Below are positions 1-8,675 of a stretch of 64,000 nucleotides of DNA, in pieces. The translations under genes were made by a program, and so were the position numbers. Positions within the stretch are counted from its first letter, which is position 1; each line of letters starts with the position of its first letter. The stretch lies in contig OY820613.1 of the NCBI GenBank assembly GCA_963681975.1, forward strand, positions 2,666,001 to 2,730,000. Reading direction: 5' to 3'. Below the pieces are notes generated by a model. The model searched no databases, was not told the DNA's origin, and saw only the letters and a program-made list of their open reading frames with translations. The DNA comes from JANELJ01 sp024511395 (lineage in GTDB: Bacteria > Pseudomonadota > Gammaproteobacteria > GRL18).

Positions 1-1131
1 CACCACTGTTTTTACCCCTGCACCGAGAAATGTGCCACCGGGACAGTCGAGTATGGTATGCAGATTGCAACTTTCCAGCAATTCCTGGCGCAGTGCTTTT
101 GCAGCATTGTCACCATTGGATAAAAAGGTATTTTTAATAACAATGGCTGCACGGCCACCGGCCTTGAGGTTTTTTATAAAGTGCTGCAGGAACAAAAAAG
201 CGGTTTCGCCGGTTTTAATGGGAAAGTTCTGCTGCACCTCCTTGCGCTCCTTGCCGCCAAAGGGCGGATTGGCGAGGATGACATCATAACGATCCTTTTC
301 CTGAATATCGCTCAGATTTTCTGTCAGAGTATTGGTGTGAATAATATTCAGTGCTTCAATGCCATGCAGGATCATATTCATAATGGCAATAACATAAGCC
401 AGGCTTTTCTTTTCCTTGCCATAGAAGGTTTTGGTTTGCAGGGTTTTAAGCTGACTGGTGGTTAACTCCGTCTGCCTCAGATAATCATAAGCCTCACATA
501 AAAACCCGGCTGAACCACAAGCGCCATCATAAATACGCTCACCTGGCTGTGGCCTGATAACCTGTATCATAGCGCGAATCAATGGTCGCGGCGTGTAATA
601 CTCACCACCGTTACGCCCGGCATTACCCATGTTTTTGATTTTAGCTTCGTAAAGATGCGACAGCTCATGCTTTTCCTTTTGGGAACGAAAGCGTAGCTGG
701 TCAATATATTCCAGCGCATCACGCAGGGAGTAGCCACTGGTAAACTTGTTTTTAATTTCTCCAAAGATTTCACCGATTTTGTATTCGATGGAATCCGGCC
801 CGCTGGCACGTTGTTTAAAACCATACAAATAGGTAAACAGTTCGCCATTGACATAGGCTATCAAATCATCACCCGTCATGGCTCTGTTGTGGTCGAACTC
901 ACCTTCCGGGGTTTTAGGTGCCGCCCAGCTTGACCAGCGATATGGCTCATCAATAATGTATGTATAGGGCTTGCCCTTAAGCTCGGCCTGTATGGCCTTT
1001 TCCTGCTCCAGATCATCCAGATATTTGAGAAACAGCAGCCATGAGGTTTGCTCAGTATAATCCAGTTCGGTAGTACAGCCTGCCTCTTTCCAGAGTACAT
1101 CATCGATATTTTTAAAGGTTTGTTCAAACAT
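1..1131 (-). CDS. hsdM: Type I restriction-modification N6-adenine methylase subunit HsdM (3' end outside window)
   Basis: The 377 codons visible stay open to the window edge, so the C-terminus is missing. The product would methylate adenine in the HsdMS complex. Residues 1-140 look like the HsdM N-terminal helical domain. The SAM-binding motif DGACGSAGFL lies at 202-211 and the catalytic NPPF motif at 288-291. The start ATG (1131-1129) gives MFEQTFKNIDDVLWKEAG, a usual HsdM opening. A serine recombinase gene lies 90 bp upstream in the same direction. hsdS and hsdR are not visible. The family assignment is firm. Whether the system is complete cannot be judged here. Confidence 0.93.
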   Translation of the reverse strand, partial: MFEQTFKNIDDVLWKEAGCTTELDYTEQTSWLLFLKYLDDLEQEKAIQAELKGKPYTYIIDEPYRWSSWAAPKTPEGEFDHNRAMTGDDLIAYVNGELFTYLYGFKQRASGPDSIEYKIGEIFGEIKNKFTSGYSLRDALEYIDQLRFRSQKEKHELSHLYEAKIKNMGNAGRNGGEYYTPRPLIRAMIQVIRPQPGERIYDGACGSAGFLCEAYDYLRQTELTTSQLKTLQTKTFYGKEKKSLAYVIAIMNMILHGIEALNIIHTNTLTENLSDIQEKDRYDVILANPPFGGKERKEVQQNFPIKTGETAFLFLQHFIKNLKAGGRAAIVIKNTFLSNGDNAAKALRQELLESCNLHTILDCPGGTFLGAGVKTVV

Positions 1132-1221
1132 TAAGATTTCTTTTCATTATTAGTTATAAATAAGGCAATATACTCTGGTATCATAAGTTCGATACACTGT
1201 ATGTCTGCAACAGGAAATCAG

Positions 1222-1800
1222 CTAATAATCAGGTGCATTTCTATCTTGGTTTTCAGAAGATAATATTCTGTAGACGCTTGCTACTCCAATTGCCAGTTTC
1301 TCTGCTACGGCCTGTTTTGACATGCCCTGACTGATTAATTCTTTTACCTGCTTTGCTTTTGCCCTTGCCGTTGGTTTACGGCCTAAATATTTACCTTCTG
1401 ATTTTGCTCTGGCAATTCCTTCAGCCTGCCGCTCTTTTCGTAAATTGGTTTCAAATTCTGCAAAAACCCCCAACATATCCAGAAAAGCCTTACCTGCTGC
1501 CGTACTGGTGTCAACCGGTTGCTCCGTGACTTTCAGCTCAATTCCCTTGGATTGTAAATCATGAACAAGGTTTTGAAGATCACGCAAACTTCTCGCCAAC
1601 CGATCGATTCTTGTGACGGTTAAAGTATCACCTTCACGCAGATAATCCAGACATTCTTCCAGCTTTGTCCTGCCCTTTGTTGAACCAGCACTTTTCTTCT
1701 CTGCAAAGACCTTATCGCAACCAACTGCCTTCAAGGCATCAATTTGCAAGTTGTAATCCTGTTCCAGGGTGCTCACACGAGCATAACCAACCATTGCCAT
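1222..1800 (-). CDS. Serine recombinase (resolvase/invertase family)
   Basis: The 192-residue protein has the resolvase catalytic domain at about 3-140, with the nucleophile Ser10 in YARVST and the arginine-rich TRIDRLARS segment near 64-72. A C-terminal helix-turn-helix follows (GMSKQAVAEKLAIGVASVYRIL). The size fits Tn3-type resolvases and Hin/Pin invertases. Such enzymes cut and rejoin DNA at short crossover sites through a serine-DNA link. The start is preceded by an AGGTGGG ribosome binding site. An IS5-type copy begins only 17 bp upstream, so the native promoter has probably been separated. The target site is unknown. Its position in front of hsdM may reflect island cargo or inversion control, which is inference. 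Confidence 0.9.
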   Translation of the reverse strand: MAMVGYARVSTLEQDYNLQIDALKAVGCDKVFAEKKSAGSTKGRTKLEECLDYLREGDTLTVTRIDRLARSLRDLQNLVHDLQSKGIELKVTEQPVDTSTAAGKAFLDMLGVFAEFETNLRKERQAEGIARAKSEGKYLGRKPTARAKAKQVKELISQGMSKQAVAEKLAIGVASVYRILSSENQDRNAPDY

Positions 1801-1817
1801 TTAACCCACCTGTAATT

Positions 1818-3317
1818 AGTTCAACCTGAATAATACCGTTTTAAGCCTGACCTCAAGCCAGGTTTAAAGCAGCAGATTGCTCCGGTTTGATAAAACACCC
1901 CATCAAACCGGAAATAATTTTGAGCCACAAAAGCCGGAGCTTATTGAGGATCTTTCTTAAGTTATGACCAGCGGCTACCATAACCACATTAATGGCATCA
2001 CCGACTGCACCTTTCAGATAGCAGCGGTCTAAACGGCCATCGTTTTTCATATGACCAATTTCAGGCTCAATCGCACTGCGCCGTTTTAATGCCTTTTTAA
2101 TACTTCGGGTAACGCCTCGTTTCTGACCTGAGATAAAAACTTTCGTGTCTTTTACTTCATGTCCACGATAACCCCGGTCAACAAAGCACTGTTCCGGTTG
2201 TACTGCTGTAAACTGTTTTATCTGCTCCAGTTGTGGTAACAAGGTATGTCCATCATAAGGATTTCCTGGACAACTTTGAGCCCCAATAACAAAGCCTTCC
2301 TTGTTGGTCACAGCGATACTGGCTTTAACCCCAAATTCATAAGGCTTATGAGCTTTGCCTTTACTGACACACTCGACTTCCGGGGCGTGTAAACTGTAAA
2401 GCTTGTTCTTACTGTGCTGCTCCTGCTCTATCAGTTTCTGTGCCTGTTCCAGAACCACTTCAGACAGTGACTGAATATCAACAGAATAATTGGGCAGTTG
2501 TCGTTCAATATCCCTTTTAACGCGACCTAAACGGGATTTCAGTTTATTATTCATTTTCTTCATGCGTTTAAACTGTTTTGCATGAGCATAACGACTGGCC
2601 ATTAATACATATTGAGGTCCAATCCGATTATAATTCTGGCGCAGTTTAATACCGTGCTCTTTGGACAGTTTAACCAGGTTTTCTCTGGCTTTGTTCAGGA
2701 GCTTTGAATCGGTTGGAAAAGCGATGTTCTTTTCCTGTACGGTAGTATCTACCGTGACTTTCTTTAAACTGCCGGGCTTTATGGTTTTACTCTTTAGTCC
2801 GGCCTTAATGGTTTCAATCAGTAATTTTTCACTGCCTGACTTACCCAGCCGGTTACGCCATTTGGTCATGGTCGTAGGGTGTATAGGCATCTTATGCTGA
2901 AAGTATTCTTCTCCACAAAAACATTGCCAGTACGGATTTTCTGTCCAGCTTTTTACGACCTGTTCATCCGATAAATCATGCAGATGTTTCAGGTAATGCA
3001 ATCCTGCAATCAGGCGAGTGCGTATAGCAGGAGCGCCTTTAGTGGATATAAACAGGGCTCCCCATTCTTTATCAAGACTTTCCCAGTTTATGTGTTTTGA
3101 TAACTTAATCAACTCATGATTTAAGTCCAGCATGTTTTCAAGACGCATCCTGAACAGGTCTTCCTGAGGTATTTTTGGCTGTTTCTTTGGCTTCATTTTG
3201 GTATGGAAATTTGCAAGGTAATAAGGCTTATTTTACCAAAAACCTGCAAATTTAACACCCATAATCAAGCAATATTTCTTTATAAATCAATGCTATATGT
3301 TTTATTCAGGGTGGACT
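1818..3317 (-). mobile_element. IS5-type insertion sequence, copy 1 (complete, 1500 bp)
   Basis: Terminal inverted repeats are AGTTCAACCTGAATAA at the left and AGTCCACCCTGAATAA read inward from the right (14 of 16 match). A 4-bp target duplication AATT occurs at 1814-1817 and 3318-3321. The element carries one transposase gene. Copy 2 (7176-8675) has the same length and orientation, and copy 3 starts at 63698. Copies 2 and 3 look closer to each other than to copy 1 at the shared left end. Confidence 0.95.
1853..3196 (-). CDS. IS5-type DDE transposase (copy 1)
   Basis: The 447-residue transposase has an N-terminal DUF772-like region (about 40-120) and a split DDE catalytic domain. Likely catalytic residues are Asp150 (KKVTVDTTVQ), Asp340 (CFVDRGYRG) and Glu377 with Lys384 (IEPEIGHMK). 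It would cut and paste its own IS. The reading frame is full length and has no visible damage, so it may be active. The related IS1182 group also gives 4-bp duplications and remains an alternative family name. Confidence 0.9.
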   Translation of the reverse strand: MKPKKQPKIPQEDLFRMRLENMLDLNHELIKLSKHINWESLDKEWGALFISTKGAPAIRTRLIAGLHYLKHLHDLSDEQVVKSWTENPYWQCFCGEEYFQHKMPIHPTTMTKWRNRLGKSGSEKLLIETIKAGLKSKTIKPGSLKKVTVDTTVQEKNIAFPTDSKLLNKARENLVKLSKEHGIKLRQNYNRIGPQYVLMASRYAHAKQFKRMKKMNNKLKSRLGRVKRDIERQLPNYSVDIQSLSEVVLEQAQKLIEQEQHSKNKLYSLHAPEVECVSKGKAHKPYEFGVKASIAVTNKEGFVIGAQSCPGNPYDGHTLLPQLEQIKQFTAVQPEQCFVDRGYRGHEVKDTKVFISGQKRGVTRSIKKALKRRSAIEPEIGHMKNDGRLDRCYLKGAVGDAINVVMVAAGHNLRKILNKLRLLWLKIISGLMGCFIKPEQSAALNLA

Positions 3318-3374
3318 AATTATCAATAGAATTTAAAGGTTTTGATAAATGCTTATCATAAATCAAATTCAACC

Positions 3375-3433
3375 CTAGTGATAGATATTTTTTTGTTTTT
3401 TTACACTATCACTAGAGTACACTCTAATGATAG
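3375..3433. repeat. Cluster of three CTAGTGATAG-type repeats at the end of the recombinase operon
   Basis: CTAGTGATAG at 3375-3384 is perfectly inverted at 3406-3415 (CTATCACTAG), and a third near copy CTAATGATAG (9 of 10) lies at 3424-3433. The third copy is itself centred in the palindrome CTCTAATGATAGAG and overlaps the stop codon of the helicase gene. The surrounding DNA is very AT-rich. The arrangement could be a recombinase binding site at the element end, or an operator. It is only 57 bp from the IS5-type copy 1 end, but is not part of that IS. Confidence 0.55.
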
Positions 3434-5673
3434 AGTTCATTTATAAAATCCAGAAGCCCGGTTGTTCGACTAATGACTTTTGGTGGTTCCTCAGTAACTT
3501 TTCTGGCTTCACTCAAATCACCAAGGAGTATTACTTTTTCCCTGGCTCTGGTAATTGCTGTATAGAGCATACTGCGATCCAGGTTTCGTGCCTGATAAAC
3601 AGGAACAATAATAGTATCCCACTGGCTTCCCTGGCCTTTATGGACAGTAATACTATAAGCCAGAATTACATCATCAATCATGTCTTCTGTTAATGGTCTG
3701 ATAATGCCATCATCCCATTCAATGTCAGCATAGGCTTCGCCAACAGGCTCATTTTTACTGTTAAATTGTTCTCTAGGTTCAGAATAAACTTCTAAAATTT
3801 TACCCAGTGAACCATTTTGAAGCTCTTTGTCCCAATGATTTTGAGTACAAATAACAGGCTCACCTTCTTTGAAAGATAGTGTTTCAAATTGATCAAACTC
3901 ATTATTCCAAAGTTTCAGTGGGCGTGATTTATTCGCAAAAGCTTCCTGACAAGCCAGATTGGTTCGTTCTGTCCCACAATATTTTCCTGATTTTACTGGC
4001 TCTAATATTTGCACATCTATTTTGTTCTTTAGACACTGGGCGTAGATAGAAACAAGTTTTTCTTTAATCTCTGATGTTTTACAGGGAATAAAACAAATAT
4101 CATCATTTATATTTTCAGATAATTCTGGGTAATGCCCATTTCTTATTGACTCTGCAGCATTTAGTATCTTATTACCATAACGGTTTACTTCTTTTAACTC
4201 AGTAACTGGAAGTTCTTTAACTTCCAGCAGGTTATGCAAAACTAAACCGGCACCAATAGGTGGTAGTTGTCCTGCATCACCCACCAGTACAATTCTGGTT
4301 TCATCTGGTATTTTCTGTAATACTCGATGCATTATAGATACATCAATCATACTCGCCTCATCAATGACAATAACCGTATGGTCATTAAATCCACTGGTAT
4401 CCACATTACGCAAAAAGCCTGCAATGGTGGTTCCTTCACGGCCTGTTGCTTCCATCATACGTTTGGTAGCTCTGCCCGATAAGGCCATCTGATATATTTC
4501 TATCCCTGCTTTATCATAAAGGCGATATAGAGCCTCTAATACAGTTGTTTTGCCCGTTCCGGCTCCACCTGTAATAATACTGATGGTATTTGATATTGTC
4601 ACTGTCACGGCATTACGTTGCTCAGTATTTAGTATAAAACCGGCTTGCTGCTCAAATTGATAAAGTTCCTGAGTAATTTCCTGTCCACTTAGGCCATTTG
4701 CCGGACGTTCCATTCGCTTAACAACTTCACCTGCAATATTTTTTTCCATAAAATATGGGCCAAGAGCATGTAGTACCAGATCGACACCATTATCCCTGAT
4801 AATGTAGCAATCCTGGCTATAGCCAGATATCATTGCTTTGCCAGTCAATTCCGCCCAGTTTTCATCATGAGGCTGTAATAATTGAATTAAACTTTTTTGA
4901 ATAGCCTTGAGGGTAACGGCCGTATCCCCAAGCGCAAAACGACGATAGAGTGATTCTTCAATGGCTCCTTTTAATCGCCTTGGATCATCAGCTTTTAAGC
5001 CAAATGTTTTGGTTGCCATGGCATCCACATCTTTCCAGTTACCATTGAATGCCAACATACGATAGGGATCTTCTTCAATCTTTTGGGAAGTTTCTTTGCC
5101 ATAATAAGCCAGTAATTTTTTTCCCATTTTGACAGTAAAACCATGCTGGACAAACCAGTGCAGTGTTTTTGTATCTCCATATTGTTGCCAGGCATCCACA
5201 ATATGATGTGCTGTTTCAGTTGATACGACTTTGCTCAGACTGGATATGTCTGCTTTATCCAGATAAGCATACAGATCATTGCCAAAATATTCCCATAATT
5301 TTCTGGCTTTAACCTCACCAACCCCTTCAAAGGCTTTATTGTCAGCCATTAAACGTATAATATGCTCACCACTGGGTCTAATGAGTTGCATTTGGTGAGG
5401 CAATAGTTGTATTTCTTTGATTTTGTAACCATTTATCTCATTGATGTAGGTTTGAGATTCACCATAAATTTCCCACCATTGACCCAGTTCGACCCAAATA
5501 CGATTTAATAATGAATAAGGTGCTTTGACAACCACTGTTTGTTTAGCATCACATATATTCCCTTGTTCATTTATCACTGAACCAGAAAAAATAGCTCCCC
5601 CATATCCAGCAGGGTTCTGTGAACGAATGGATTGAACCCGAATTGTGGTATTAGTTAATACAGGGATTTGCAT
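3424..5673 (-). CDS. RecD2-like superfamily 1 DNA helicase
   Basis: The 749-residue protein is built like RecD2/ExoV-alpha-type 5'-3' helicases. An N-terminal OB-like and helix-hairpin-helix region (FEGVGEVKARKLWEYFG near 115-130) precedes the motor. Motor motifs are Walker A GGAGTGKTT (369-377), DEAS (438-441), the GDAGQLPP motif (465-472), VHKGQGSQWD, and the arginine-finger motif YTAITRAREKV near the C-terminus. Its ATG shares a TAATG overlap with the upstream 142-residue gene, so it is translationally coupled and the last gene of the recombinase operon. It may help element replication or recombination, or be defence cargo; the sequence does not decide. Stop codons of the family end similarly, so it appears complete. 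Confidence 0.85.
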   Translation of the reverse strand: MQIPVLTNTTIRVQSIRSQNPAGYGGAIFSGSVINEQGNICDAKQTVVVKAPYSLLNRIWVELGQWWEIYGESQTYINEINGYKIKEIQLLPHQMQLIRPSGEHIIRLMADNKAFEGVGEVKARKLWEYFGNDLYAYLDKADISSLSKVVSTETAHHIVDAWQQYGDTKTLHWFVQHGFTVKMGKKLLAYYGKETSQKIEEDPYRMLAFNGNWKDVDAMATKTFGLKADDPRRLKGAIEESLYRRFALGDTAVTLKAIQKSLIQLLQPHDENWAELTGKAMISGYSQDCYIIRDNGVDLVLHALGPYFMEKNIAGEVVKRMERPANGLSGQEITQELYQFEQQAGFILNTEQRNAVTVTISNTISIITGGAGTGKTTVLEALYRLYDKAGIEIYQMALSGRATKRMMEATGREGTTIAGFLRNVDTSGFNDHTVIVIDEASMIDVSIMHRVLQKIPDETRIVLVGDAGQLPPIGAGLVLHNLLEVKELPVTELKEVNRYGNKILNAAESIRNGHYPELSENINDDICFIPCKTSEIKEKLVSIYAQCLKNKIDVQILEPVKSGKYCGTERTNLACQEAFANKSRPLKLWNNEFDQFETLSFKEGEPVICTQNHWDKELQNGSLGKILEVYSEPREQFNSKNEPVGEAYADIEWDDGIIRPLTEDMIDDVILAYSITVHKGQGSQWDTIIVPVYQARNLDRSMLYTAITRAREKVILLGDLSEARKVTEEPPKVISRTTGLLDFINELYH

Positions 5674-6101
5674 TATCTTGGCATCCTTCCCGTTTCGGCA
5701 ATAACCTCTTCAAGGAGCTGATAACGTTTTAATGTTTCTTTAAACCGTTGGTTTTCAGCATGAAGTGCAGCATTTTCCTGTTCCAGTTTATTAAGGCGTA
5801 TTGAATCACGTTGATTTTTTGCATGATTAATATTTCTAGTTGGTAATTTATCTTCTTTGCTCTTTTCAACTTTTTCCGGGAGAATTCCTTTCTCCCTTAA
5901 TTTATCTTCCAGCTCCAGCAGTGCTTTTTTAATCCTGGGATTTTGGTTGATAACTGATTGACAAAAGCCACATTCTGCTGCAATTTCTTTTCTGCATAGC
6001 CGACCACGAAGAACCATTTGCTTATAATCGCTATTGGTCTTACTGGATATCCAGGATAAGAATTTTTGATAATTTTCTTCAGCAATTTGATGTCTGTTCA
6101 T
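5673..6101 (-). CDS. Small coiled-coil protein of the recombinase operon (VPA1267-like, tentative)
   Basis: The 142-residue basic protein has an N-terminal helical part with the conserved-looking stretch LCRKEIAAECGFCQSVINQN (about 36-55), which resembles a helix-turn-helix. It then has a predicted long coiled coil (roughly 95-130, LNKLEQENAALHAENQRF). From memory it resembles short proteins annotated as VPA1267 family beside paired integrases in Vibrio islands; this is not searched. It overlaps the helicase start by one base and lies 12 bp after the 138-residue gene. A DNA-binding accessory factor for recombination is the likeliest role, by inference. Confidence 0.7.
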   Translation of the reverse strand: MNRHQIAEENYQKFLSWISSKTNSDYKQMVLRGRLCRKEIAAECGFCQSVINQNPRIKKALLELEDKLREKGILPEKVEKSKEDKLPTRNINHAKNQRDSIRLNKLEQENAALHAENQRFKETLKRYQLLEEVIAETGRMPR

Positions 6102-6113
6102 TTTTTCTCTGCC

Positions 6114-6530
6114 TTAGTTATCTGTTTCGGTTCTGTCTCTATCAATGCGTGGAAGAGGTTCATTAAGCTGATGTTCTTTTATTCCATATTTATATGAGTT
6201 ATATTGCCAAACAACAAACTGCTTGAGTAACTGATTATTCTGTTCTTCCAGGCGATTGACCTTACTTTCCAGATTCCTTATTCGGTCTGCAGCTGCTTTA
6301 AGGTTAGCGGGCAATGGCTGTCTAATACCCTGTGTTTTTAAACTTTTCTTTTTTGCCATATAAGCTTCTTTAATCGGCTTATTGGAATTAAGCGACTGTC
6401 GCGTTGGCTTTTTCCCAACCAATTCTACTGAAGCCTCACAGATTTTATCCCAGGTGATTTTCTCATCTGACCAACCATCAATAATATTAATTACCGCCTC
6501 TACATCAGTAGTTGATAAATGCTTAGCCAA
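6114..6530 (-). CDS. Small coiled-coil protein of the recombinase operon (GmtX-like, tentative)
   Basis: The 138-residue protein has an N-terminal helical region (1-70, containing KITWDKICEASVELVG and KKPTRQSLNS, which suggests DNA contact). A leucine-rich coiled coil follows (about 80-105), and then a conserved-looking tail ending in NEPLPRIDRD. It overlaps the preceding 107-residue frame by 8 bp. Its place directly after recombinase genes matches the third gene of gamma-mobile-trio modules, but that identity rests on memory of family features. No enzymatic motif is visible. Confidence 0.65.
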   Translation of the reverse strand: MAKHLSTTDVEAVINIIDGWSDEKITWDKICEASVELVGKKPTRQSLNSNKPIKEAYMAKKKSLKTQGIRQPLPANLKAAADRIRNLESKVNRLEEQNNQLLKQFVVWQYNSYKYGIKEHQLNEPLPRIDRDRTETDN

Positions 6531-6846
6531 GTCCGCCTCCTAACAAATCACTCATATCATTTAACATCGATGCTTCTGCTCTTGAAGCATGAGGTAATTT
6601 GGATGCCACAGCACGACTTAAAGGTGAAAATGCTTTGTCATTCTTCAGCTTGATTAAAGTACCATCTTCAATATCTGGATTTTCTAAAATACCAACTAAT
6701 TCACGCAATCGGACAACCGTATTTTTATGATGTTCATACCAGCGGTCAGCTCCAGCCATACCTGTATTCATGGCATCCTTGGCTGCCTGATATAGTTGTT
6801 CTACCTCTGCTAGCCTCTTATGTATGCGGGAAAGTCTTTCCTTCAC
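6523..6846 (-). CDS. 107-residue frame, probably the displaced C-terminal part of Rec3
   Basis: The frame opens at a GTG (6846-6844) inside the end of the rec3 frame, overlapping it by 29 bp in another frame. The product is helical, with ADRWYEHHKNTVVRLRELV near 33-51. Related integrases as I recall them carry such a segment as their own C-terminus, following the cysteine cluster directly. So this is either a frameshifted tail of Rec3 or a separate, translationally coupled gene. It has no start with a good ribosome binding site that I can see. It overlaps the 138-residue gene downstream. Confidence 0.6.
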   Translation of the reverse strand: MKERLSRIHKRLAEVEQLYQAAKDAMNTGMAGADRWYEHHKNTVVRLRELVGILENPDIEDGTLIKLKNDKAFSPLSRAVASKLPHASRAEASMLNDMSDLLGGGLG

Positions 6847-7175
6847 CTTTAATGCACACCTGTTCTGTGCAATTTAGACAATCTCTGTATTTTTCACAGG
6901 GACTCATGGTGTAATCATGAATGCAAAGTCCAAATTCAGTAATGTGAGCAGCCCCTTTTTCCATGGTATTAAATTCCTGAATGGTAACAGGAAGATGGTT
7001 ATTTACTACACCAACAGGCCCAAATAAAGCAAGAGAGGTATCCAAAGCCTCAGCCTGAGCCACCATTTCATATTCATCCATATGGTTATAAGTGCGATTT
7101 TGTTTAACATCAGCACGGCCAGACCACTTGGCTATTTGAATTTGTGATAAGCCTCCACGTTGGGCAATAGTATTT

Positions 7176-8675
7176 AGTTCAACCTGAATAATACCGTTTT
7201 AAGCCTGACATCAAGCCAGGTTTAAAGCAGCTGATTGCCCCGGTTTGATAAAAGACCCCATCAAACCGGAAATAATTTTGAGCCACAAAAGCCGGAGCTT
7301 ATTGAGGATCTTTCTTAAGTTATGTCCAGCGGCTACCATAACCACATTAATGGCATCACCGACTGCACCTTTGAGGTAGCAGCGGTCTAAACGGCCATCG
7401 TTTTTCATATGACCAATTTCAGGCTCAATCGCACTGCGCCGTTTTAATGCCTTTTTAATACTTCGGGTAACGCCTCGCTTCTGACCTGAGATAAAAACTT
7501 TAGTGTCTTTTACTTCATGTCCACGATAACCCCGGTCAACAAAGTATTGTTCCGGTTGTACGGCTGTAAACTGTTTTATCTGTTCCAGTTGTGGCAGCAA
7601 GGTATGTCCATCATAAGGATTGCCCGGACAACTTTGAGCACCAATAACAAAGCCTTCCTTGTTAGTTACCGCGATACTGGTTTTAACTCCAAATTCATAA
7701 GGCTTATGAGCTTTGCCTTTACTGATACACTCGACTTCCGGTGCATGTAAACTGTAAAGCTTGTTCTTACTGTGCTGCTCCTGCTCAATCAGTTTCTGAG
7801 CCTGTTTTAGAGCTACTTCAAACAATGACTGAATATCAACAGAATAATTGGGCAGTTGTCGTTCAATATCCCGTTTAACACGACCTAAACGGGATTTCAG
7901 TTTATTGTTCATTTTCTTCATGCGTTTAAATTGTTTTGCATGTGCATAACGACTGGCCATTAGTACATATTGCGGCCCAACCCGATTATAGTTCTGGCGC
8001 AGTTTAATACCGTGCTCTTTGGACAGTTTAATCAGGTTTTCTCTGGCTTTGCTCAGGAGCTTTGAATCGGTTGGAAAAGCGATGTTCTTTTCCTGTACGG
8101 TAGTATCTACCGTAACTTTCTTTAAACTGCCAGGCTTTATGGTTTTACTCTTTAGTCCGGCTTTAATAGTTTCAATCAGTAATTTTTCACTGCCTGACTT
8201 ACCCGGCCGGTTACGCCATTTGGTCATGGTCACAGGGTGTATAGGCATTTTATGCTGAAAGTATTCTTCACCACAGAAATACTGCCAGTACGGATTTTCT
8301 GTCCAGCCTTTTACTACCTGTTCATCCGATAAATCATGCAGGTGTTTCAGGTAATGCAATCCTGCAATCAATCGAGTGCGTATGGCAGGAGCACCTTTAG
8401 TGGATACAAACAGAGCGCCCCATTCTTTATCAGGACTTTCCCAATCTATGTGTTTTGATAACTTAATCAACTCATGGTTTATGTCCAGCATGTTTTCAAG
8501 GCGCATCCTGAACAGGTCTTCCTGAGGTATTTTTGGCTGTTTCTCTGGCTTCATTCTGGTCTGGAAATTTGCAAGGTAATAAGGCTTATTTTACCAAAAA
8601 CCTGCAAATTTAACACCCATAATCAAGAAATATTTCTTTATAAATCAATGCACTATGTTTTATTCAGGGCAGACT
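7176..8675 (-). mobile_element. IS5-type insertion sequence, copy 2 (complete, 1500 bp) inside rec3
   Basis: The element has the same length and left terminal repeat as copy 1. Its right end reads inward as AGTCTGCCCTGAATAA. The 4-bp duplication is ATTT at 7172-7175 and 8676-8679. It has the same orientation as copy 1, so the pair flanks the helicase and small genes as direct repeats. Confidence 0.95.
7211..8554 (-). CDS. IS5-type DDE transposase (copy 2)
   Basis: The 447-residue protein is nearly identical to the copy 1 transposase, with scattered substitutions (for example CFC to YFC near residue 92 and SEVVLE to FEVALK near 245). The catalytic residues Asp150, Asp340 and Glu377 are retained. 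It is full length and plausibly active. It lies in the same direction as the disrupted rec3, so it may add transcription downstream. Confidence 0.9.
   Translation of the reverse strand: MKPEKQPKIPQEDLFRMRLENMLDINHELIKLSKHIDWESPDKEWGALFVSTKGAPAIRTRLIAGLHYLKHLHDLSDEQVVKGWTENPYWQYFCGEEYFQHKMPIHPVTMTKWRNRPGKSGSEKLLIETIKAGLKSKTIKPGSLKKVTVDTTVQEKNIAFPTDSKLLSKARENLIKLSKEHGIKLRQNYNRVGPQYVLMASRYAHAKQFKRMKKMNNKLKSRLGRVKRDIERQLPNYSVDIQSLFEVALKQAQKLIEQEQHSKNKLYSLHAPEVECISKGKAHKPYEFGVKTSIAVTNKEGFVIGAQSCPGNPYDGHTLLPQLEQIKQFTAVQPEQYFVDRGYRGHEVKDTKVFISGQKRGVTRSIKKALKRRSAIEPEIGHMKNDGRLDRCYLKGAVGDAINVVMVAAGHNLRKILNKLRLLWLKIISGLMGSFIKPGQSAALNLA

Noticed and set aside
876..1127. 83-residue minus-strand frame at the start of hsdM
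   Set aside because: It is an alternative frame inside the clear HsdM coding sequence.
6818..7081. 87-residue frame starting MDEYEMVAQA as a separate gene
   Set aside because: It is the C-terminal end of Rec3; the frame continues upstream to the IS junction and matches the other half.
1818..8675. Composite transposon made by the two IS5-type copies
   Set aside because: Each copy has its own private 4-bp duplication (AATT and ATTT), which indicates separate insertions.
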